Of a stretch of 12,398 bases of DNA, positions 1-6,430 are shown one piece after another; position 1 is the stretch's first letter; every line of letters starts with the position of its first letter. The DNA is from an uncultured Demequina sp. (GTDB taxonomy: Bacteria; Actinomycetota; Actinomycetes; Actinomycetales; Demequinaceae): positions 1-12,398 of the forward strand of contig CALALQ010000065.1 in NCBI GenBank assembly GCA_937925595.1. The letters run 5' to 3'. The notes under the pieces are model-generated. The model did no database searches. It saw only the letters and a program-made list of their open reading frames with translations, and was not told the DNA's origin. The position numbers and the translations under genes were made by a program.

Positions 1-681
1 GGCGACGTCCAGGACGGCGCCGCTGATGTAGCCGGCGGCATCGGAGCCGAGGAAGACAGCCGCGCTTGCGACATCCTCCGTGGATCCAAAGCGGCGAGCC
101 GGAATGTTCGCCTGGTACTGCTTCACGAGGTCCTCGGAAAGCTCTGCCGTCATCGCCGTCTCGATGAATCCGGGCGCGATGACGTTGGCGGTGATGCCGC
201 GCGAACCCACCTCTCGCGTGATGGAGCGCGCCATGCCCACGAGTGCTGACTTCGACGACGAGTAGTTCACCTGTCCGGGGTTGCCCATGAGGCCCACCAC
301 GGAGCCCACGAGGATGATGCGGCCGTACTTCTCTCGCATCATCGACTGGACGGCGCGGCGCACGGTGCGGAAGGTGCCGGTGAGGTTGGTGTCGATGACC
401 TGCTTGAACTCCTCATCGCTCATGCGCATGAGCAGACCGTCGCGAGTGATGCCGGCGTTGGCGACGAGCACTCGCACACGGCCGTGCTTTTCCTCGAGCT
501 CGTCGAAAGCGGCGTTGACTGCATCGGTGTCGGTGATGTCGGCGATGGCGCCGGTCACGCCCTCGGGGAGGTCGCCTCCCCTGTAGATCGTTGAGACCGT
601 GTCCCCAGCGGCGACGAAAGCCTCCGCAATTGCCCTGCCGATTCCGCGATTCGCGCCCGTGACCACCACGTGTCGTGTCAT
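1..681 (-). CDS. fabG: 3-oxoacyl-ACP reductase FabG (SDR family), 3' end cut by window
   Basis: This cytoplasmic short-chain dehydrogenase should reduce 3-oxoacyl-ACP with NADPH in the fatty-acid elongation cycle. 227 codons are visible, starting at the ATG at 681. The Rossmann cofactor motif VTGANRGIG is at residues 7-15, NAG at 75-77, and the catalytic triad is Ser127, Tyr140 and Lys144 (NYSSSK). The later PGFIETAMT segment is typical of FabG. The sequence runs off the window at GAVLDVA, so only about ten residues are probably missing compared with the usual 235-250. No Shine-Dalgarno sequence precedes the start, but TACCGT lies 7 nt upstream, so the mRNA may be leaderless. The gene is divergent from the lipoprotein gene at 851. 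The family is certain. The exact substrate is inferred, because many SDRs look alike, although the MabA/FabG1-like motifs favour fatty-acid synthesis. Confidence 0.92.
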   Translation of the reverse strand, partial: MTRHVVVTGANRGIGRAIAEAFVAAGDTVSTIYRGGDLPEGVTGAIADITDTDAVNAAFDELEEKHGRVRVLVANAGITRDGLLMRMSDEEFKQVIDTNLTGTFRTVRRAVQSMMREKYGRIILVGSVVGLMGNPGQVNYSSSKSALVGMARSITREVGSRGITANVIAPGFIETAMTAELSEDLVKQYQANIPARRFGSTEDVASAAVFLGSDAAGYISGAVLDVA

Positions 682-688
682 GCTGGCA

Positions 689-694
689 ACGGTA
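689..694 (-). promoter_or_regulatory. Candidate -10 box of fabG (leaderless)
   Basis: TACCGT on the minus strand matches the actinobacterial -10 pattern TANNNT and lies 7 nt before the fabG ATG. Transcription would then begin at or next to the start codon, which fits the absence of a Shine-Dalgarno sequence. No clear -35 is visible. Confidence 0.4.
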
Positions 695-791
695 GCCGAG
701 GGCATGACGAGCGGGCGAATCTGCACCCAGCGCGTTGTTATCGAAGCGATACGATTTTTGGGACCGAACCACCCCATCCGCTGGAAGAATG

Positions 792-821
792 TTGGTACTG
801 TGCCGGGGACGGTTGTACGAA
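792..821 (+). promoter_or_regulatory. Candidate promoter of the lipoprotein gene
   Basis: TTGGTA (792-797) and TACGAA (816-821) are separated by 18 nt. Initiation would fall near 828, giving a leader of about 20 nt that contains the AAGGGAG ribosome binding site before the ATG at 851. The match is modest. The rest of the 169-nt gap between fabG and this gene holds only a short inverted repeat (TATCG, AAG, CGATA at 739-751) of unknown meaning. Confidence 0.3.
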
Positions 822-850
822 TGCGCGCTGGCGCGAACAAGGGAGTACGA

Positions 851-1789
851 ATGACCACCGAGGACGTTGTGTCATCCAAGCCAAGCACTCGCTCACGAGC
901 ACGTGCCGCCGGCTACGGCCTGCTTGGAGGTGTAGCGCTGCTCGGTCTTGCTGGCTGTGCTGCTGGCGACACCCACATTGACGGTTGGTGGGACAACGGC
1001 GACCCCATCCTGGTCCCCGCGAAGGCATCCCTCTTTGAAGAGGACGGCACGCCCAAGTGCGACGCCCCTATCGCCTTTGGGCAGGTCGAGACCCGCTACC
1101 GCGCGTACGGCGAGACCGGCGGCGTCGTGAATGCCTGGCTGTTCGAGATCACGAACCCTGAGACAGACCCCTCGACGTCGAAGGATGAGGCCGAGCGCGC
1201 CAAGCTTGAGGTGCTCGCGAACAGCACCAAGGCGATGTACGAACTCACCTTCCCGGCGTTCGACGCGAAGCACGGCATCTCCGGTCCTGATGACATGCGC
1301 AAGATCAAGGACGAGTGGCGCAAGCACCTGCCGGATCTGCTCACCGAAGGCCCCGCGACGTCCTACGTCAAGATCGACTCTCAGTGGCTCGAGGGACCCG
1401 AGGGTCGCCTCACGGTGCGCCGCGCGGACAACCCCAGCCTGTTCATCGAGGAGAACAAGATCAACACCTCGTTCAACGGTGTGGTCAACCAGTACTTCAT
1501 TGCGCAGCGCCAGGAGGACGGCAAGCAGTTCCTGCTCGTCCGCAACAAGGAGACGGGCCTTTCCACGCTGATGAGCGGCGATGAGGACGACATCATCCTC
1601 GACGAGGACAATGAGCTCTTCATCCGCTACTACATCGAGAACGAGTCCACCGGTGCGAACCCTGACGCGTCGCTCACCCTCGTGAACGACCAGTGCCGTC
1701 CCGTGGATGGCAACATCGCCGCTCGTTATTGGGTGTACGACTTCGAGCTCCTCGACGGCACCGAGGCCGGGCCCAACGTCATCGAGTAG
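851..1789 (+). CDS. Putative lipoprotein of unknown function
   Basis: I do not recognise this 312-residue family. The N-terminus has an Arg-rich stretch (residues 14-18) and a hydrophobic segment (about 22-35) ending in the lipobox LAGC, with Cys36 as the likely lipidation site. It is therefore probably anchored on the outer face of the membrane. The mature part is acidic (for example SGDEDDIILDEDNE near 242-255) and has only two further cysteines, Cys70 and Cys282, which could form a disulfide. The ATG at 851 is chosen because AAGGGAG lies 5 nt before it. An in-frame ATG at 821 is preceded by a poorer site and may coincide with the promoter. SURF1 follows 25 nt downstream, so a link with the respiratory membrane is possible but not shown. 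Confidence 0.8.
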   Translation: MTTEDVVSSKPSTRSRARAAGYGLLGGVALLGLAGCAAGDTHIDGWWDNGDPILVPAKASLFEEDGTPKCDAPIAFGQVETRYRAYGETGGVVNAWLFEITNPETDPSTSKDEAERAKLEVLANSTKAMYELTFPAFDAKHGISGPDDMRKIKDEWRKHLPDLLTEGPATSYVKIDSQWLEGPEGRLTVRRADNPSLFIEENKINTSFNGVVNQYFIAQRQEDGKQFLLVRNKETGLSTLMSGDEDDIILDEDNELFIRYYIENESTGANPDASLTLVNDQCRPVDGNIAARYWVYDFELLDGTEAGPNVIE

Positions 1790-1802
1790 CGGCGAGTCGC
1801 CC

Positions 1803-1808
1803 TAGCAT
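1803..1808 (+). promoter_or_regulatory. Candidate -10 box of the SURF1 gene (leaderless)
   Basis: TAGCAT fits TANNNT and ends exactly 6 nt before the GTG start at 1815. Together with the lack of a usable Shine-Dalgarno sequence, this suggests a leaderless transcript starting at the GTG. The -35 region is not recognisable. Confidence 0.4.
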
Positions 1809-1814
1809 TCTGGG

Positions 1815-2615
1815 GTGGCCTCTTCGACGCGTGGAACGCGAGTTCTCACGATCATTGGCGCGCTCGCGCTCGCCTTGGCCATCAGCGTCGCCGCGATCTT
1901 CCTTGGCCGCTGGCAGTGGCATCGCCACGACGTGCGCGCCGAGGAGATGGCGGCATTCGACGCCGGGCAATCGCAGGCGGCGGCACCACTTGCGTCGGTT
2001 CTGCGGCCCGACGCTGGGCAGCTTCCGGACGGCGCCCGCTGGCGTACGGCAACAGTCAGCGGACGATTCCACACGGAGAGCCTGACGTGGCTCAGGAACC
2101 GTCCCGTAGGCGGCAAGCCTGCGACACATGCGCTCGCGTGGTTCGTCACGGACGATGGCCGAGCGCTGCTCGTCGACGCCGGCTGGATCGATGCGGGCGC
2201 GGTCAACCGGCCGGGCCTGCCCAAGGAGCAGCTGACGCTCACGGTCACGCTGCGACCTGTTGAGGCCGACGATGGCAAGCGCGGCGACAGCGCGACCCGC
2301 ATCACGCCGTCCCAGGTTCCACAGCCGCCCGCTCCTGCGTACCCCGGCTACGGAGTGGTTGCCGAGGCATGCCAGGATCCCTGCGGTCCGCTTCCAGGAC
2401 TCGTCATCACTCCCCTTCCGCACCTCAGCTTGGGGCCGCACATGTCGTACGCGGCGCAGTGGTATCTCCTAGCGCTCGCCGCACCCACGCTCGTGGTCGT
2501 GTGGTTTGTGAGGCAGCGCCGCGAGACCGCGGAGATTCCCACGGCGACCAGGGAGCCCAAGGTGAGGAGGCGTCGGGCAGAACCGAGCGATGAGGAGATC
2601 GAGGACGCGCTCTAG
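1815..2615 (+). CDS. SURF1 family cytochrome oxidase assembly protein
   Basis: SURF1 proteins are membrane factors that help assemble haem-copper (aa3-type) cytochrome c oxidase, with a role in haem a handling. The 266-residue product has the family architecture: an N-terminal transmembrane helix (about 9-29) followed by LGRWQWHRHD, an extracytoplasmic domain, and a C-terminal helix (about 212-233) introduced by HMSYAAQWYLLA, the classic second SURF1 signature. A short charged cytoplasmic tail containing KVRRRR ends the protein. The start is GTG and appears leaderless. No oxidase subunit gene is in the window, so the partner complex is inferred from the family. The gene ends 6 nt from the convergent ABC-F gene, with no visible terminator between them. 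Confidence 0.9.
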   Translation: MASSTRGTRVLTIIGALALALAISVAAIFLGRWQWHRHDVRAEEMAAFDAGQSQAAAPLASVLRPDAGQLPDGARWRTATVSGRFHTESLTWLRNRPVGGKPATHALAWFVTDDGRALLVDAGWIDAGAVNRPGLPKEQLTLTVTLRPVEADDGKRGDSATRITPSQVPQPPAPAYPGYGVVAEACQDPCGPLPGLVITPLPHLSLGPHMSYAAQWYLLALAAPTLVVVWFVRQRRETAEIPTATREPKVRRRRAEPSDEEIEDAL

Positions 2616-2621
2616 CGGCGA

Positions 2622-4220
2622 CTACGCAAGCGTGACAAGGTCGAGGTAGGACTCGTTCCAGAGGTCCTCAACGGCGTCGGGGAGCAAGAGCACGCGCTCG
2701 GGCTCAAGGGCCTCAACCGCTCCCTCATCGTGGGTGACGAGCACGACTGCTCCCTCATAGGTGCGCAGGGCGCGGAGGATCTCCTCGCGAGAAGCGGGAT
2801 CGAGGTTGTTCGTGGGCTCGTCGAGCAGCAGCACGTTCGCCTGACTCACCACGAGCGTCGCGAGCGCGAGACGAGTCTTCTCGCCGCCTGACAGCACGCG
2901 CGCTGGCTTGTACGCGTCATCGCCTGCGAACAGGAACGAGCCGAGTACGGAGCGCACCTCGGTGTCGCTGAGCTCCGGCGCCGCGTGACGCAGGTTCTCG
3001 AGCACCGTGGCGTCCAGGTCCAGCGTGTCGTGCTCCTGGGCGTAGTAGCCCAGCTTGAGGCCGTGGCCGGGTTCGATCTGGCCCGTATCAGGCTGCTCCA
3101 CTCCGCTCAGCAGTCGTAGCAGCGTGGTCTTGCCAGCACCGTTGAGGCCAAGGACCACCACGCGGGAGCCGCGGTCGATCGCGAGGTCCACATCCGTGAA
3201 TACCTCGAGAGAGCCATAGGACTTCGACAGCTCGCTCGCACGCAGCGGCGTCTTGCCGCACGGTGCGGGCGTGGGGAATCGCAGGTGTGCGACCTTGTCC
3301 TTGGCGCGCTCGCCCTCGGTGTTCTCGAGCAGCTTCTCGGCTCGCTTGAGCATGTTCTGCGCCGCGACGGCCTTCGTCGCCTTGGCGCGCATCTTCTCTG
3401 CCTGCGCGGCGAGGGCCGCCGCCTTCTTCTCCGCGTTGTCGCGCTCGCGCCGGCGCCGACGCTCATCCGTCTCGCGCTGCTTGAGATACAAGTCCCAGCC
3501 CATCGCGTACTGGTCGATTTCGCCGCGATTCGCATCGAGGTGGAACACCTTGTTCACGACCGCTCGCACCAGGTCCACGTCGTGCGAGATGACGATGAGG
3601 CCGCCCGGGTACGCCATGAGGAACTGGCGCAGCCAGACGATCGAGTCGGCATCCAAGTGGTTCGTTGGCTCGTCGAGCAGGAGGGTCTCGGCGTCGCTGA
3701 ACAGGATGCGCGCGAGCTCCACGCGACGGCGCTGACCACCGGACAGCGTGCCGAGCGGCTGGGGGAGCACTCGCTCCTCGAGTCCAAGATTCGCGGCGAT
3801 GCGCGACGCATCGGCCTCGGCGGCATACCCGCCAGCGGCGCGGAAGCGCTCCTCAAGCTTGGGGTAGCGCTCCATGGCTCGATCCCGGATGGCGTCGTCC
3901 TCGCTCGCCATCGCCTGCTCTGCCTCTCGCATCTTGGCCGCGAGCGTGGACAGGTCGCGGACCTCGAGGATGCGCTCAAGCGCGAACTGCTCGAGGTCAC
4001 CTGTGCGCGGGTCCTGCGGGAGATAGCCGATGGTTCCCTTGCGCGAGACCGTCCCCGCCGTGGGCTGCCCCTCTCCCGCGAGTACCTTGGTCAGCGTGGT
4101 CTTTCCCGCGCCGTTGCGACCCACGAGTCCCACTCGATCGCCCGCCGCGATCTGGAATGAAGCAGGGTGCAGCAAGACGCGCGCGCCAATGCGCAACTCG
4201 ACGCCCTTCGCCGAAATCAC
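2622..4220 (-). CDS. ABC-F family ATP-binding protein (soluble twin-ATPase)
   Basis: This is a 532-residue protein with two ABC ATPase domains and no membrane segments, the hallmark of the ABC-F family, whose studied members act on the ribosome (translation factors or antibiotic protection). Domain 1 has Walker A GRNGAGKTT (34-42), signature LSGGQ (159-163) and Walker B LLLDEPTNHLD (180-190). A charged, coiled-coil-like linker rich in Arg, Lys, Glu and Ala spans about 250-303. Domain 2 has GLNGAGKTT (358-366), LSGGE (443-447) and LLLDEPTNNLD (464-474), ending with the THD switch. The start is the GTG at 4220, because AAGGAG sits 6 nt before it. A further in-frame GTG at 4265 would add 15 residues but lacks such a site. 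The subfamily, and whether it gives antibiotic tolerance, cannot be decided from sequence alone. Confidence 0.93.
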   Translation of the reverse strand: MISAKGVELRIGARVLLHPASFQIAAGDRVGLVGRNGAGKTTLTKVLAGEGQPTAGTVSRKGTIGYLPQDPRTGDLEQFALERILEVRDLSTLAAKMREAEQAMASEDDAIRDRAMERYPKLEERFRAAGGYAAEADASRIAANLGLEERVLPQPLGTLSGGQRRRVELARILFSDAETLLLDEPTNHLDADSIVWLRQFLMAYPGGLIVISHDVDLVRAVVNKVFHLDANRGEIDQYAMGWDLYLKQRETDERRRRRERDNAEKKAAALAAQAEKMRAKATKAVAAQNMLKRAEKLLENTEGERAKDKVAHLRFPTPAPCGKTPLRASELSKSYGSLEVFTDVDLAIDRGSRVVVLGLNGAGKTTLLRLLSGVEQPDTGQIEPGHGLKLGYYAQEHDTLDLDATVLENLRHAAPELSDTEVRSVLGSFLFAGDDAYKPARVLSGGEKTRLALATLVVSQANVLLLDEPTNNLDPASREEILRALRTYEGAVVLVTHDEGAVEALEPERVLLLPDAVEDLWNESYLDLVTLA

Positions 4221-4250
4221 CCTGTTCTCCTTGCTCCGCCGCGCGTGTTT

Positions 4251-4267
4251 TTGTGGAGACTCCACAA
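4251..4267. promoter_or_regulatory. 17-bp perfect palindrome, candidate operator
   Basis: TTGTGGAG, a central A, then CTCCACAA form a perfect 8-bp inverted repeat. It lies between the divergent ABC-F gene (start 4220) and bioY (start 4353). The tight centre makes a DNA-binding site for a dimeric regulator more likely than an RNA hairpin. It does not match the BioQ site known from corynebacteria or the widely spaced BirA site, so the regulator is unknown. It could serve either gene or both. Confidence 0.5.
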
Positions 4268-4283
4268 GGTTTTCGCGGTTCCG

Positions 4284-4298
4284 GGGCCTTCAGGGCCC
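4284..4298 (+). promoter_or_regulatory. Weak hairpin with T-rich tail in the bioY leader
   Basis: GGGCC (4284-4288) and GGCCC (4294-4298) enclose the loop TTCAG and are followed by GTTTCTTT. This resembles a weak intrinsic terminator or attenuator reading toward bioY, if transcription begins upstream near the 4251-4267 palindrome. The five-pair stem is short and the T tract is interrupted. Confidence 0.25.
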
Positions 4299-4310
4299 GT
4301 TTCTTTGTGC

Positions 4311-4333
4311 GGACGGTAATGTTTCGCCCGTCC
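4311..4333 (+). promoter_or_regulatory. Inverted repeat just upstream of the bioY ribosome binding site
   Basis: GGACGG (4311-4316) and CCGTCC (4328-4333) form a 6-bp inverted repeat with an 11-nt loop, ending 9 nt before the AGGAGG of bioY. The loop contains TAATGT (4317-4322), which could also be a -10 element, so the repeat may be an operator over the promoter or an RNA hairpin near the ribosome site. Confidence 0.25.
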
Positions 4334-4352
4334 ATTATCCCAGGAGGAAACC

Positions 4353-5006
4353 GTGAGTCTGCGCCGCCACCTGACAGGTCCGAACATCGCCCTCGTGTCC
4401 GTCTTCGCAGGATTCATCGCCGCGTCGACGATCTGGGGAGGACTGACGCTCGCGACAGGTGTGCCCATCAGCCTGCAGACCCTCGCCGTGCTGCTCGCGG
4501 GAGCGGTCCTGGGCCCGTGGCGCGGCGCCGCGGCCGTGGTGATCTACCTCATTCTCGGCACCGCTGGGCTGCCCATCTTCGCGGAGCACGCCAATGGAGC
4601 GGTCGCCTGGCCCAGCCCCACCGCTGGCTTCCTCATCGGCTTCGTTCCCGCCGCCTTCGTGACCGGCTGGATCGTGCGCGGTCTGCGCAGGCGCCACGCC
4701 GCGACCTTCACTGGCCTGTTCGGCGCCGCCATGATCGGCGGCATCGTGGTGCTGTACCCCATTGGCTGGAGTTACGTGGCCTGGAAGCTCGGCATCGGCT
4801 TCGAGCCTGCCGTGCTTGCTGCAGTGCCGTTCGTCATCGGCGACGTCATCAAGTGCGTGCTCGTCGCACTGGTCGCCGCCGCAGTCCACCGCGCCTACCC
4901 CTGGATACTGCCCGCCAAGCGGGGGGCCGACGCTGGGGTCACCCCAGCGTCGGGCGTCGCCACCGGCGAGCCGACGGCGGAAGATGACGCCCTGGCAACC
5001 GCCTAA
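4353..5006 (+). CDS. bioY: Biotin ECF transporter substrate-binding subunit BioY
   Basis: BioY is the S component of an energy-coupling-factor importer: it binds biotin in the membrane. The 217-residue protein is hydrophobic, with about six predicted helices. It carries the family hallmarks VPISLQTLAVLLAGAVLG (37-54), LGTAGLPIFA (68-77), PTAGFLIGF (89-97) and GDVIK (163-167), whose Asp and Lys belong to the conserved biotin-pocket region. The GTG start is set by a strong AGGAGGAAACC immediately upstream. The C-terminal tail after about residue 186 is low-complexity, and residues 192-201 are encoded by a perfect 27-nt palindrome. bioM follows 9 nt after the stop, and bioN overlaps bioM, so the three form one transport unit. 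Confidence 0.93.
   Translation: MSLRRHLTGPNIALVSVFAGFIAASTIWGGLTLATGVPISLQTLAVLLAGAVLGPWRGAAAVVIYLILGTAGLPIFAEHANGAVAWPSPTAGFLIGFVPAAFVTGWIVRGLRRRHAATFTGLFGAAMIGGIVVLYPIGWSYVAWKLGIGFEPAVLAAVPFVIGDVIKCVLVALVAAAVHRAYPWILPAKRGADAGVTPASGVATGEPTAEDDALATA
4927..4953. repeat. Perfect 27-nt palindrome inside the 3' end of bioY
   Basis: CCGACGCTGGGGT (4927-4939), a single C (4940) and ACCCCAGCGTCGG (4941-4953) form a perfect 13-bp inverted repeat. It lies in the coding sequence of the BioY tail (residues 192-201), 53 nt before the stop codon. In RNA it would be a very stable hairpin. No T-run follows, so it is not a standard terminator. It could be an mRNA-stability or processing element between bioY and bioM, or a REP-like repeat inserted into a tolerant tail. 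No second copy was noticed in the window. Confidence 0.75.
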
Positions 5007-5009
5007 CCT
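5004..5009 (+). promoter_or_regulatory. Candidate internal -10 box before bioM (leaderless)
   Basis: TAACCT overlaps the bioY stop codon and ends exactly 6 nt before the bioM ATG at 5016. There is no Shine-Dalgarno sequence here. bioM-bioN may therefore have their own leaderless transcript in addition to read-through from bioY. Confidence 0.4.
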
Positions 5010-5015
5010 TGTCTC

Positions 5016-5720
5016 ATGATCGAGTTCAAGGACGCGGTTGTCACCGCGCCCGATTCGGGCGTGCCAATCCTTGATGCGACAACCCTGACCCTCACTGAGG
5101 ACAGGATCAGCATCATTGGGGCCAACGGATCCGGAAAGTCCACCCTTGCTCGCCTCATCAACGGGCTGGTGCTGCCAGTGTCCGGATCGGTGAGCGTCGA
5201 TGGGCTCGACACCGTCAAGCACGGCGCGCAGGTGCGCCGCAAGGTGGGCTACCTGTTCACGGACCCGTCCGCGCAGCTCATCATGCCCACGGCCATCGAG
5301 GACGTGACGCTGAGCCTGAGGCGCATCATCGACAACAAGAAGGAGCGTGCGGCCGCCGCGCTTGCCGCGCTCGAGGAGATTGGCCTTGGCGAGAAGGCGG
5401 ACGTGTCCGTCAATGCGCTGTCTGGTGGCCAGCGCCAGCTGCTCGCTCTTGCCGGCGTGCTCGCGGTGACGCCCTCGATCATCGTCGCCGACGAACCCAC
5501 GACGCTGCTTGACCTGCGCTGGCGCGCTCACGTGGGCGCACTGCTCCGCGCCCTTCCCGTGCAGCTCATCGAGGTCACGCACGACCTCGACTCTGCATCT
5601 CGCGCGGACCGCACCCTGCTCGTCGACCGCGGCAACGTGGTGTTCGACGGGGACCCGCGCGAGGCGATCGCGCTGTACCGCGATCTCATGTTCGGGCGGG
5701 CGAAGGACACCAACGAGTGA
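5016..5720 (+). CDS. bioM: Biotin ECF transporter ATPase BioM (EcfA type)
   Basis: This is the 234-residue ABC ATPase that powers the biotin importer. Visible motifs are Walker A GANGSGKST (35-43), a Q-loop region FTDPSAQLIMPT (81-92), signature LSGGQ (135-139), Walker B IIVADEPTTLLD (155-166) and the switch His189 (VTHD). The FTDP..QLIMPT stretch is characteristic of BioM/CbiO-like ATPases. The ATG at 5016 lacks a ribosome binding site but follows a TANNNT box by 6 nt. The stop codon overlaps the GTG of bioN (GTGA), implying translational coupling. Assignment to biotin rather than another vitamin rests on the adjoining bioY. Confidence 0.92.
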   Translation: MIEFKDAVVTAPDSGVPILDATTLTLTEDRISIIGANGSGKSTLARLINGLVLPVSGSVSVDGLDTVKHGAQVRRKVGYLFTDPSAQLIMPTAIEDVTLSLRRIIDNKKERAAAALAALEEIGLGEKADVSVNALSGGQRQLLALAGVLAVTPSIIVADEPTTLLDLRWRAHVGALLRALPVQLIEVTHDLDSASRADRTLLVDRGNVVFDGDPREAIALYRDLMFGRAKDTNE

Positions 5721-6430
5721 TTTCGCTGCTGGGCATCTACCGCCCTCGCAACACCCCGCTGCACAAGTCATCAGTGGGTTTCAAACTCATGCTGCTACTC
5801 GTCGCCGCGGTGTTCGTCATCATCGTGGACGACCCTGTCACTGCGCTGGGACTCGCGGCCGCCGCGCTGCTGCTCCTGCTATCCACCATTCCCCCTGCCA
5901 AGGCCACGCTGCGAGGATTGGCCTTCATCATACTCATGGCCGCCGTCACGGTGGCATTCCAGGTGTGGCGCGAGGAGTACGCGAAGGCAATCGACACGGC
6001 TGCTGACATCGTTGCCGTCTCCGCGCTCGCTCTCGCGATCACGTGCTCCACCCCCATGGAGCAGGTGCTCGACGCGATCTCGACCCTCGCGAGGCCCTTC
6101 CGTCGGATCCTGCCGCCTGAGACCCTCGGTCTGATGTTCGCCATGACGCTGCGGGCGATTCCCGAGGCGGCCCGCATCCTCATCGAGTCCCGCACAGCTG
6201 CCAGAGCTCGCGGCCTCGACCGCAACCCCCGCGCCGCCCTGATCCCTGCCGCCACCCGATCCGTCGGCTTCGCGATTCAGTTGGGCCAGGCCCTTCACGC
6301 TCGCGGAATCGCTGAGGAGGCGCCGCCCGAGCGCCGCAAGGCACGCAAGGCTCGAAAGGCCGCGCAGGAGCCCGTGCCGCCGGTCGCGAAGAGCCGCCGG
6401 GAGCGCCGCCGGGCTACGCTTGACGAATGA
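5717..6430 (+). CDS. bioN: Biotin ECF transporter transmembrane coupling protein BioN (EcfT type)
   Basis: EcfT proteins join the ATPase to the substrate-binding subunit. The 237-residue product has hydrophobic segments around 23-38, 42-56, 67-83 and 97-111. It also has the two cytoplasmic coupling motifs with the Ala-Arg-Gly signature, AARARGL (161-167) and ALHARGI (192-198). A Lys/Arg-rich tail (about 205-232) extends beyond the second motif. The GTG start overlaps the bioM stop by 4 nt. Its own stop overlaps the next gene (ATGA), although that neighbour is functionally unrelated as far as can be seen. Confidence 0.9.
   Translation: MISLLGIYRPRNTPLHKSSVGFKLMLLLVAAVFVIIVDDPVTALGLAAAALLLLLSTIPPAKATLRGLAFIILMAAVTVAFQVWREEYAKAIDTAADIVAVSALALAITCSTPMEQVLDAISTLARPFRRILPPETLGLMFAMTLRAIPEAARILIESRTAARARGLDRNPRAALIPAATRSVGFAIQLGQALHARGIAEEAPPERRKARKARKAAQEPVPPVAKSRRERRRATLDE
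6415..6420 (+). promoter_or_regulatory. Candidate -10 box of the metallopeptidase gene (leaderless)
   Basis: TACGCT inside the end of bioN fits TANNNT and ends 6 nt before the ATG at 6427. No Shine-Dalgarno sequence precedes that ATG. The gene may thus be transcribed independently of the biotin operon. Confidence 0.4.

Noticed and set aside
3285..4160. 291-codon plus-strand frame opposite the ABC-F gene
   Set aside because: It runs antisense to two complete ATPase domains, has no ribosome binding site and no recognisable motif.
4221..4265. 15-residue extension of the ABC-F protein to a GTG at 4265
   Set aside because: The GTG at 4220 has AAGGAG at ideal spacing, and the family domain begins right there; the upstream GTG lies in the palindrome.
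4927..4953. Rho-independent terminator within bioY
   Set aside because: No T-run follows the stem and the coding sequence continues for 53 nt; bioM and bioN must be expressed downstream.
4335..5771. 478-codon open frame on the minus strand, opposite bioY, bioM and the start of bioN
   Set aside because: It is antisense to genes with clear motifs. Its translation is dominated by Arg, Gly, His, Asp and Ala with no recognisable domain, as expected for a shadow frame in GC-rich DNA.
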